From NCBI GenBank assembly GCA_963925895.1, contig CAWUVH010000003.1, positions 1 to 64,000 of the forward strand: a DNA stretch of 64,000 nt. Reading direction: 5' to 3'. The position numbers and the translations under genes were made by a program. Origin of the DNA: Eutrophovita sp913057845. Its GTDB lineage: Bacteria > Pseudomonadota > Gammaproteobacteria > Burkholderiales > Eutrophovitaceae. The notes under the pieces were generated by a model, which had not been told where the DNA came from, made no database searches, and saw nothing but the letters and a program-made list of their open reading frames with translations. Positions 27,061 to 34,430 of the stretch are shown in pieces (the first letter of the stretch is position 1; the number at the start of each line of letters is the position of its first letter).

Positions 27061-28074
27061 CTACTTGGTGGCTAAAAGAACCTTTGCCGCGTCCAACGCG
27101 AAATAAGTTAATACGCCATCCGCACCCGCCCGCTTAAATGACAACAATGTCTCCATCATGCAAGAAGTCTCGTCCAGCCATCCATTAGCAAACGCCGCCT
27201 TAAGCATGGCGTACTCTCCACTTACTTGATACGCAAACGTTGGGACACTGAATTGTTTTTTCACTCGAGTGATAATGTCTAAGTAGGGCAAGCCAGGCTT
27301 AACCATTACCATATCGGCACCCTCCTGCAGATCTAGACCAACCTCCCAAAGGGCCTCATCCGAATTAGCAGGGTCTATTTGATATGTTTCCTTATTACTT
27401 TTACCTAAATTGTTCGATGAGCCGACCGCATCCCTAAATGGCCCATAAAAACTCGAAGCAAATTTCGCCGCATAAGCGAGTATGCGTACTCGATCAAATC
27501 CGTTTTTATCAAGCGCCTGCCGAATAGCACCGATTCGGCCATCCATCATGTCTGAGGGCGCTAAAACATCAACCCCGGCAGCGGCATGACTCAGGGCCTG
27601 TTGAATTAGAACCTCGACAGTTTCATCATTAAGTACATAACCCGCTTCGTTGAGCAAACCATCTTGGCCATGGCTCGTGTATGGATCAAGCGCCACATCA
27701 GTAATCACCCCTAACTCCGGGAAATTACGTTTAAGCAAGGTGACCACTCTAGGGATCAAACCTTGGTCAGAATAAGCCTCCTCAGCCAGTGGCGTTTTAA
27801 GCTCTTGACCAATCACGGGGAACAATGCAATCGCAGGTATACCTGACGCAACACATTGTTCTGCAACGGTCAGCAACAAATCTGGGGTGTAACGCAATAC
27901 TCCCGGCATAGACTGTATCGCCTGCGTTTTATTTTCGCCATCAAAAACAAATACCGGATAAATGAGATCATCAACACTTAAACGATTCTCACGAATTAGC
28001 CTTCGCGAAAAATCATCCCGTCTATTTCGCCTCATTCGACGATGAGGAAAGCGACCTAATACGTTCACACTCAC
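27061..28074 (-). CDS. hemB: Delta-aminolevulinic acid dehydratase (porphobilinogen synthase)
   Basis: 337 residues. The start is GTG at 28074 with a strong GGAGG six bases upstream. Schiff-base lysines are in YAAKFASSFYGPF and MVKPGLPYLD. The metal region reads DVALDPYTSHGQDG, so the cysteines of the zinc-type enzyme are replaced by Ala and Asp, as in magnesium-dependent HemB. It condenses two ALA molecules to porphobilinogen; HemL (28908-30191) supplies ALA. Confidence 0.97.
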   Translation of the reverse strand: MSVNVLGRFPHRRMRRNRRDDFSRRLIRENRLSVDDLIYPVFVFDGENKTQAIQSMPGVLRYTPDLLLTVAEQCVASGIPAIALFPVIGQELKTPLAEEAYSDQGLIPRVVTLLKRNFPELGVITDVALDPYTSHGQDGLLNEAGYVLNDETVEVLIQQALSHAAAGVDVLAPSDMMDGRIGAIRQALDKNGFDRVRILAYAAKFASSFYGPFRDAVGSSNNLGKSNKETYQIDPANSDEALWEVGLDLQEGADMVMVKPGLPYLDIITRVKKQFSVPTFAYQVSGEYAMLKAAFANGWLDETSCMMETLLSFKRAGADGVLTYFALDAAKVLLATK

Positions 28075-28080
28075 CTTTAA

Positions 28081-28085
28081 CCTCC
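28081..28085 (-). promoter_or_regulatory. Shine-Dalgarno deciding the GTG start of hemB
   Basis: GGAGG on the coding strand lies six bases before GTG at 28074. The next in-frame candidate start, the ATG at residue 14, would remove part of the arginine-rich N-terminus typical of HemB (FPHRRMRRNRRDD). Confidence 0.75.
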
Positions 28086-28120
28086 AAAAATTGCAATTAC
28101 ATTAGAATCAACGTGCAAAC

Positions 28121-28714
28121 CTAACTTAACCAGCCAATCAGTTTCGCTCTAGCCTCATCCAAACCAGCCCTATTCAGGCTTGAGAATACTTGCACAGTAA
28201 CTTGCGAATATTGTCCGACAAGTATTTCGGATACCTCTCCTAACTTTTTCTGAACATCAACTCGATTAAGCTTATCGGATTTGGTCAGCAATACATGAAT
28301 CGGCTTACCTGTCATTGAGAACCACTCGACCATCTGCTCATCAAGCACCGTTGGGGCATGCCGAATATCCATCACTGCAAATAATCCTCGGATCTGATGC
28401 CTTTTCGATAAATACGTGGTGAGCTCCCGCGCCCAAGCATTCCTCATAGCCTCCGAGACTTTTGCGTAGCCATATCCTGGCAAATCCACAATAAAGCGAT
28501 CCTCGGTTACTTTGAAGAAATTGAGTAGTCGCGTTCGGCCGGGCAGCTTGCTCGTATGAGCCAGCTTTTTTTGATTCGTGATTACGTTAATCGCGCTTGA
28601 CTTCCCAGCATTCGAGCGGCCGGCAAAGACTACCTCGCCACAATCATCATCAGGAATTTGATGATATTTCTCAAACGACTTCCAATACTCGGCATTTTGA
28701 ACAACTAAAGACAT
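28121..28714 (-). CDS. engB: Ribosome-biogenesis GTPase EngB/YsxC
   Basis: 197 residues from the ATG at 28714; a TTG at 28726 would add four. G1 is GRSNAGKSS, G3 region DLPGYGYAK, G4 LTKSDKL. These are diagnostic of the EngB/YihA/YsxC family, which helps assemble the 50S subunit and can influence division. It lies upstream of hemB by 46 bases in the same direction. A 193-base gap without recognisable features separates it from hemL. Confidence 0.95.
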   Translation of the reverse strand: MSLVVQNAEYWKSFEKYHQIPDDDCGEVVFAGRSNAGKSSAINVITNQKKLAHTSKLPGRTRLLNFFKVTEDRFIVDLPGYGYAKVSEAMRNAWARELTTYLSKRHQIRGLFAVMDIRHAPTVLDEQMVEWFSMTGKPIHVLLTKSDKLNRVDVQKKLGEVSEILVGQYSQVTVQVFSSLNRAGLDEARAKLIGWLS

Positions 28715-28907
28715 AGACACAGTCAAAGATAAAATTTAGGCGTGCATCATAACTTAACGACTAAAGAATCACCGAAAAAGATGGCTCTAACTTGGTGTTT
28801 ATTAGGGCCAATGCGCCTTTTTGGGCCTTTCCTTTGCCGCGATCAGACAAGATTACGATAGATTCACTCAGGATGCTTCAAAAAAGCAAGTTTGAACTCG
28901 CCATTTG

Positions 28908-30191
28908 TCATCGGCAGACTTTAAAGGCTTCCTCAGCGGCATCAAGCGTGGTTTGAATATCTTGATCGGTATGCGCAGAAGACACAAATCCAGCTTCAAA
29001 TGCTGACGGCGCCAAATTAATCCCCCGCTCCAGCATGGCATGGAAAAAATGATTAAATCGCTCTCGATCACAATCCATCACAGCACCATAAGTCTCTGGC
29101 ACCTGCTGAGTGAAATACATACCAAACATACCACCAACATGAGCGGCACAAAATGGAATAGCAGCTGACCTTGCGCGCTCTGCCATTCCGGCAACTAGCT
29201 GATCCGTCTTCGCTTCAAGCGATTCAAAAAAACCCTCTTGGCTTATTAAATCTAACGTTGCTAATCCCGCAGCTACCGAAACAGGATTGCCCGATAACGT
29301 ACCAGCCTGATATACCGGTCCGGTTGGTGCTAATTTTTGCATCACATCTCTTCGGCCACCGAAAGCGCCCATCGGCAAGCCACCACCGATCACCTTGCCT
29401 AGAGTGGTGATGTCGGGGTTGATTCCATATAGGCCCTGAGCCCCCTTTGGGCCTACCCTAAAGCCAGTCATGACTTCATCAAAAATCAACAAAGCTCCAT
29501 ATTGAGTGCACAGCTCACGTATGCGCCCTAAAAACCGTGCATCACCCTTCACAAGATTCATATTGCCCGCGATTGGCTCAATAATCACCGCAGCAACCTC
29601 ATGACCTACCCGGTCAAATGTTTCCTCAAGCGTATCCAACTTGTTGTAATCGAGCACAACCGTTTGCGCCACCAACTCTGGCGGAACTCCGGCGGAACTC
29701 GGCTGACCAAACGTCAAAGCTCCGGAGCCCGCTTTAACCAGCAACGAGTCTGAATGACCGTGGTAACAGCCCTCAAACTTTATGATTTTAGGTCTTTCAG
29801 TGTAGCCACGAGCCAATCTTATCGCGCTCATCGTCGCTTCTGTGCCAGAGCTTACCAAGCGCACTTGTTCCATTGAAGGAAGCGCCTCGATAAGTCGCTC
29901 CGCTAGGGTTACTTCTCCCGGCGTTGGGGCGCCAAAACTAAGCCCCTTTTCTGCCGCCTCTTTTACCGCTCGCACAATTGAAGGATGTGCGTGCCCAGCG
30001 ATCATCGGACCCCACGACCCCACATAATCTATATACGCGTTTCCATCGACATCAAATATCCTGCTGCCTTCGCCTTTTACAATCGTTCTAGGCGTACCTC
30101 CAACAGACCCAAACGCCCGAACTGGAGAATTCACTCCTCCCGGGATTAATTCTTTCGCACGCTCAAATGACAATAAGTTACTCGTCGACAT
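28908..30191 (-). CDS. hemL: Glutamate-1-semialdehyde 2,1-aminomutase
   Basis: 427 residues. A class III aminotransferase with the VNSPVRAFGSVGG N-terminus, GTEATMSAIRLARG, the FDEVMTGFR segment that contacts PLP and the Schiff-base lysine in TLGKVIGGGLPMGAFGG. It converts glutamate-1-semialdehyde to ALA, so heme precursors come from the C5 pathway via glutamyl-tRNA, not ALA synthase. It follows thiE by 16 bases and shares its transcript direction, an arrangement I know from Betaproteobacteria. Confidence 0.97.
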   Translation of the reverse strand: MSTSNLLSFERAKELIPGGVNSPVRAFGSVGGTPRTIVKGEGSRIFDVDGNAYIDYVGSWGPMIAGHAHPSIVRAVKEAAEKGLSFGAPTPGEVTLAERLIEALPSMEQVRLVSSGTEATMSAIRLARGYTERPKIIKFEGCYHGHSDSLLVKAGSGALTFGQPSSAGVPPELVAQTVVLDYNKLDTLEETFDRVGHEVAAVIIEPIAGNMNLVKGDARFLGRIRELCTQYGALLIFDEVMTGFRVGPKGAQGLYGINPDITTLGKVIGGGLPMGAFGGRRDVMQKLAPTGPVYQAGTLSGNPVSVAAGLATLDLISQEGFFESLEAKTDQLVAGMAERARSAAIPFCAAHVGGMFGMYFTQQVPETYGAVMDCDRERFNHFFHAMLERGINLAPSAFEAGFVSSAHTDQDIQTTLDAAEEAFKVCR

Positions 30192-30207
30192 AAACTACCC
30201 TTTTAAC

Positions 30208-30870
30208 CTAATTTAAAACCGATTTAAATTGAAAATATAAACTCGTCCATTCTCGCGCCCGAGACGCTACATCATCAACACCGAATAAACCATTAATAAC
30301 CGCCAAAGAGGAAGATCCTCTAATCAATAACTCTTCAGCGTTATTAAGAGTGACTCCGCCAATAGCAACAATGGGGATTTTGATTCCACTCGTGCGCGCT
30401 AACCTAAGAATGTCGATCGACACTGGCGTTGCTGTCGACTTCGACAATGAGGGAAAGAACGCCCCAAAAGCGAGGTAATCAGCACCTCTGCTTTGCATGT
30501 CTAGAGCCATTGGCAAATTATCGTAACACGACACTCCGATTATTTTACTAGGCCCAAGAATATCTCGCGCGATCTCCAGAGCTGCATCCTCCTTGCCAAT
30601 ATGCACCCCTCGAGCGTTTACCACTTTTGCCAGTTTAGGATCGTCATTAATGATCAAAGAACCCCCCGATGATTCAATAATGTCGTTCAACCTCTGGGCA
30701 ACGAGACGCCTTTGATCTGGTGCGCTGACCTTATTTCGATATTGAAACAACCGAACCCCCCCGCTCAGAGCTTGCTCTACCATTAAAACCAATCGATCTA
30801 AATCATTGATATCGGGGGTAATCGCGTAGATTCCTGTCTTAAAAACATCTATGGCATCGTGCCTCATCAT
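30208..30870 (-). CDS. thiE: Thiamine-phosphate synthase
   Basis: 220 residues with the TIM-barrel signatures FQYRNKVS, INDDPKLAK, GVHIGKEDA, GVSCYDN and YLAFGAFFPS. It joins hydroxymethylpyrimidine diphosphate and thiazole phosphate. The ATG overlaps the thiD stop by four bases; the second codon is also ATG. No TPP riboswitch was recognised upstream of the pair. Confidence 0.94.
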   Translation of the reverse strand: MMRHDAIDVFKTGIYAITPDINDLDRLVLMVEQALSGGVRLFQYRNKVSAPDQRRLVAQRLNDIIESSGGSLIINDDPKLAKVVNARGVHIGKEDAALEIARDILGPSKIIGVSCYDNLPMALDMQSRGADYLAFGAFFPSLSKSTATPVSIDILRLARTSGIKIPIVAIGGVTLNNAEELLIRGSSSLAVINGLFGVDDVASRAREWTSLYFQFKSVLN

Positions 30871-31667
30871 TTGCCTTTGTTACGATTCGGGATCAGTTGC
30901 CCGCCGCCAATACGGTAACCGCTCTGGAGACTATTCCATGTAAATTGTTGCGCCTCAAAAACCGCACCAACAACACTTGAGCCGTTAGCAAGACATCCTG
31001 AAATCGAGGATGCCAAAGTGCATCCGGAGCCATGATACTCCCCCGCAAGTCGCGGCCAACTCCATGAGTCTACGAATCCAGACTCATCATACAACCTATT
31101 TTCGACATCTTTACTATCCGAATGAGTGCCCGTTACCAGCACAAACTTTGTACCAGCTTTTACCAGTTGCAAGGCACGCTCGTCATTTGATGCCGCTAGT
31201 AAACGAGGGTCCACATCAACCGCCAAAGCTTCGAGCTCTTTAGTGTTGGGGGTGACAATCAATGAGCGTGGCAGTAACTCTGTAGTTACTTCCCGCACCA
31301 AATGACTGGAAACGAATGGGTACCCCCCTCCCGAACTCAATACTGGATCGAAAACTGTTGGCTTATCCGGAAATTGTTTCAATACCGCTAGAATTTCTTG
31401 TAACACGTCGACGTTTGGAATCATTCCAATCTTAAAAACATCCACCTCGATGTCGAGCAATAAAGCGCGGACCTGGTCTCGAATTAAATCAGAAGCAACT
31501 GGAGAGACTGCTGATACCTCTCGCGTATTCTGAATTGTGATCGAAGTGACAACGGTAAGAGGATGACACTCAAGCTGAGCCAAAGTCAGGATATCGGCCT
31601 GCAGCCCTGCCCCGCTCGTTGGATCAGATCCCGCAAAAACTAACACCACCGGCTTACGTCTAGTCAT
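30867..31667 (-). CDS. thiD: Hydroxymethylpyrimidine (phosphate) kinase
   Basis: 266 residues. FAGSDPTSGAGLQADI at the N-terminus, KIGMIPN, DPVLSSGGG and the ATP/anion-hole region EYHGSGCTLASSI are family landmarks. It phosphorylates HMP and HMP-P for thiamine synthesis; ThiE then uses the product. It is divergent from the rubredoxin gene across 81 bases, the same neighbour as in many Betaproteobacteria. Confidence 0.95.
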   Translation of the reverse strand: MTRRKPVVLVFAGSDPTSGAGLQADILTLAQLECHPLTVVTSITIQNTREVSAVSPVASDLIRDQVRALLLDIEVDVFKIGMIPNVDVLQEILAVLKQFPDKPTVFDPVLSSGGGYPFVSSHLVREVTTELLPRSLIVTPNTKELEALAVDVDPRLLAASNDERALQLVKAGTKFVLVTGTHSDSKDVENRLYDESGFVDSWSWPRLAGEYHGSGCTLASSISGCLANGSSVVGAVFEAQQFTWNSLQSGYRIGGGQLIPNRNKGK

Positions 31668-31748
31668 AAATTTATGGTTTACTTATGTTTGATTTAGAAT
31701 GCTACTTGAAGTAGATCAATTTTTAACCTTGTTTTCAAAAAAAATCTA

Positions 31749-31937
31749 ATGACTGAAGAAAATAACAACGCTTTTAAGACCTACATGTGCTTAATCTGTG
31801 GCTTCATTTACGACGAAGAAGCCGGCTGGCCTGATGAAGGTCTCGCGCCAGGAACTCGCTGGGAAGATGTCCCCGTAAACTGGGTTTGCCCAGAGTGCGA
31901 TGCGCGAAAAGAAGACTTTGAACTGGTTGAAATTTAA
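31749..31937 (+). CDS. Rubredoxin
   Basis: 62 residues. Two CxxC pairs hold one iron: MCLICGF and WVCPECDA, separated by the usual DEEAGWPDEGLAPGT and W-E-D-V-P. It is a small cytoplasmic one-electron carrier. A dedicated partner (alkane hydroxylase, rubredoxin reductase) is not in the window. It precedes gloA by 12 bases. Confidence 0.95.
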   Translation: MTEENNNAFKTYMCLICGFIYDEEAGWPDEGLAPGTRWEDVPVNWVCPECDARKEDFELVEI

Positions 31938-31949
31938 AGGGCGTACCTC

Positions 31950-32333
31950 ATGAGAATGCTCCATACTATGATTAGAGTTGGCGATCTGGATCGCTCCATA
32001 CAGTTTTACACTGAGGTGCTTGGAATGAACCTGATTCGCAAAGTGGATTATCCAAGCGGGCGATTCACAAATGCCTTCGTTGGTTACGGCTCCGAAGCAG
32101 AGACTGCAGTTATAGAGCTCACGCACAATTGGGATACCACGTCTTATGATTTGGGGGATGGGTATGGTCATGTTGCACTAGGCGTGCCTAATGCCTATGA
32201 CGCCTGTGACAAAGTAAAAATGCGGGGTGGTCGAGTAACGCGTGAAGCCGGGCCAATGAAACACGGCACCACTGTGATTGCGTTTATAGAAGATCCGGAT
32301 GGTTACAAAATTGAATTGATTGAGCGAGAATAA
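31950..32333 (+). CDS. gloA: Lactoylglutathione lyase (glyoxalase I)
   Basis: 127 residues. The four metal ligands fall at His5, Glu56, His74 and Glu122, the same numbering as in E. coli GloA, in LHTMIRV, VIELTHNW, YGHVALGV and KIELIERE. The family converts the hemithioacetal of methylglyoxal and glutathione to S-lactoylglutathione. The short length agrees with the nickel/cobalt-type enzymes. It ends five bases before the convergent rsmA. Confidence 0.96.
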   Translation: MRMLHTMIRVGDLDRSIQFYTEVLGMNLIRKVDYPSGRFTNAFVGYGSEAETAVIELTHNWDTTSYDLGDGYGHVALGVPNAYDACDKVKMRGGRVTREAGPMKHGTTVIAFIEDPDGYKIELIERE

Positions 32334-32338
32334 TCCGC

Positions 32339-33106
32339 TTAGGCCTGTGAAACAATATTAGATAAACGGACATAATCATCAACCGATAAAGTTTCAGGCC
32401 TTTGGCCAGGATCAATTGCAGCGCATTCTAATTGCTCCTCTGAGACAATTCCCTTCAGGGCATTTCGTAGCGTCTTACGCCTTTTAGAAAAAGCCCCAAA
32501 AACAATACGCCGAAAGGTCACTCGATCCACGTCATACGCAATAGCTCTTGGCCTAAGATGCAAAATTGAGGACCATACTTTAGGCTTAGGATCAAACGCT
32601 TCGGGTGAAACATCAAATAACTTCTCGAGCTCCCAATTCAACTGCATTGTGATGCTTAACTTTCCATAGCTCGATGACCCAGGGCTAGCAACCAGCCGGT
32701 CAACCACTTCCCGTTGCAGCATGAACATTGCATCTTTGATGCTATTTATTCCAGCATCCACGTGAAATAGAATAGGCGTCGAAATATGATAAGGCAAATT
32801 TCCTAAAAGCCTTAACGAGGAGCCCAAAACCGATAAATCAATATCGAGACAGTCAGCCTCAATAACTGTCAAACGATCCTCAGAGAACTTTGATTTCAAA
32901 TATTGAACCGCATCCCGATCGACCTCTATCGCAGTCAATGTGGGAATTTTTTTCAATACGTCGTTTGTGAGTGCGCCATATCCTGGGCCAATTTCAATAA
33001 CGGCATCTGTAACAGAAAAATTGCCCGCCTCCACAATGTCTGCGACAACGCGACCATCGCGTAAAAAGTTCTGACTAAATCGCCTTTTCGCGATTCTCGC
33101 TGCCAT
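32339..33106 (-). CDS. rsmA: 16S rRNA dimethyladenosine transferase (KsgA)
   Basis: 255 residues. RFSQNFLRD opens the protein, IEIGPGYGALT is the SAM motif and LLGNLPYHIS is the NLPY catalytic motif. It dimethylates two adjacent adenines near the 3' end of 16S rRNA in late 30S assembly. It starts eight bases after surA. In the usual lptD-surA-pdxA-rsmA order pdxA would lie between; it is missing here. Confidence 0.96.
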   Translation of the reverse strand: MAARIAKRRFSQNFLRDGRVVADIVEAGNFSVTDAVIEIGPGYGALTNDVLKKIPTLTAIEVDRDAVQYLKSKFSEDRLTVIEADCLDIDLSVLGSSLRLLGNLPYHISTPILFHVDAGINSIKDAMFMLQREVVDRLVASPGSSSYGKLSITMQLNWELEKLFDVSPEAFDPKPKVWSSILHLRPRAIAYDVDRVTFRRIVFGAFSKRRKTLRNALKGIVSEEQLECAAIDPGQRPETLSVDDYVRLSNIVSQA

Positions 33107-33114
33107 CCAACAGA

Positions 33115-34395
33115 TCAGTTAACGTATTTAATGAAAGTTGTATCTCGAACCTCACGCACCCACTCTTCAAACCGGAACTCAAGTTTTCTTTGAGTGAGCG
33201 CCTGTCGCGCTACTGCTATTTGGCGGTCCTCGGAGACGTCTGAATCCCGGCGATCGAGCACCTCGATCACGTGATAACCAAATTGAGTTCTCACAAGCTC
33301 GCTAACTTCGCCGACAGCAAGTCTTGCTAATGCTTGCTCAAACTCTGGCACGGTCTCACCTGGCATTAACCAACCAAGAACTCCACCCTTCGATCCACTA
33401 GGGTCATCAGATGCTGACTTAGCAAGCGTCTCAAAATCCTCACCACCCATCACAATCCTATTTCGAACCTCGGTCGCCTTAATCAGCGCGTCCTCATCAG
33501 ATACGATCCTATCTACCCTAAAGAGAATGTGGCGCGCCAGCGTTTGCTGAACAATTATTTGTGCATCACGACCTCTTTTATCCAAAAGATAAAGAATATG
33601 TAAGCCGTTGGCGCTACGCAGCACGTCACTTCGTTGGCCAATTCTCATCTCGCTCAATGCATCGATGAATAATTCTGGCAAATTCGATGCATCCCTCCAG
33701 CCCATGACGCCACCTTCAAGCGCATCTGTAGCCTCAGACAGCTCTGCGGCAACCCGCCTAAAGTCCAATCCCTCATCTATTTTTAAAATCGCCTCCGCGA
33801 CCTTATCCTGAGCACGTTTAAGGTCCTCTGACGTTACATTCTCAGGAATCGTAATCAAAATATGTGCGATCAAAGATTCATTCTGATCAGAAGTCTCGCT
33901 TTCGCGTTTCTCTAAATAAGACTTAATCTCTGAATCGTTAACGATCAACTTTGCTTCGACGTCTCTACGTCTCAATTTTAAGATTTTTGCCTCAAGAACA
34001 ATATTTTCTCTTAGGGCATTAACACTCAAACCTTTTGCATCTATCGCCGTCATGTAATCGTCAACCGATAAGTTTTGTTCTTTCGCTAGCCTCTGAAGCG
34101 CTCGCCTAACTTCAGCATCCGACACTCGAATCCCAGTACGGTCCGCCAGGTTCGTAAGCACTTTACGCGTAATCATACGTTCGAGCACTTGCTGCCTGAG
34201 ATATATTAAATCCGGCACAGCTGACCCCGAGTTCACTATGTTTTGGCGAGTCAAGGATGTTTCTTTATTGAGCTCCAATTCCGTGATAACTCCGTCTCCC
34301 ACAATCGCAACCACTCTATCTAGCGGAATAAGTTCATCACTGTAAACTGCAGTGCTTATAGAAAAAAGTAAGAAAAACTTAAGCAAAAAATTCAT
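33115..34395 (-). CDS. surA: Periplasmic chaperone and peptidyl-prolyl isomerase SurA
   Basis: 426 residues with a signal peptide (about 19 residues). An N-terminal SurA domain is followed by two parvulin domains, recognisable by AHILITIPEN...GGVMGWRD and ARHILFRVD...GGVLGWLMPGE, and a short C-terminal helix. SurA escorts outer-membrane proteins, LptD among them, to the BAM complex. It lies 35 bases downstream of lptD, so chaperone and client are co-expressed. Confidence 0.95.
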   Translation of the reverse strand: MNFLLKFFLLFSISTAVYSDELIPLDRVVAIVGDGVITELELNKETSLTRQNIVNSGSAVPDLIYLRQQVLERMITRKVLTNLADRTGIRVSDAEVRRALQRLAKEQNLSVDDYMTAIDAKGLSVNALRENIVLEAKILKLRRRDVEAKLIVNDSEIKSYLEKRESETSDQNESLIAHILITIPENVTSEDLKRAQDKVAEAILKIDEGLDFRRVAAELSEATDALEGGVMGWRDASNLPELFIDALSEMRIGQRSDVLRSANGLHILYLLDKRGRDAQIIVQQTLARHILFRVDRIVSDEDALIKATEVRNRIVMGGEDFETLAKSASDDPSGSKGGVLGWLMPGETVPEFEQALARLAVGEVSELVRTQFGYHVIEVLDRRDSDVSEDRQIAVARQALTQRKLEFRFEEWVREVRDTTFIKYVN

Positions 34396-34430
34396 GACAT
34401 TATCTCAATTTAAAAATGAACCATAATCTG

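Noticed and set aside
28715..28907. 193-base hemL-engB gap as a small RNA or terminator
   Set aside because: Only short imperfect repeats (GGCC pairs, TGCTT/AAGCA) are seen, without a T-run or promoter-like boxes.
31668..31748. Possible TPP riboswitch upstream of thiD-thiE
   Set aside because: The gap is only 81 bases and the conserved CUGAGA and thi-box core sequences are not present.
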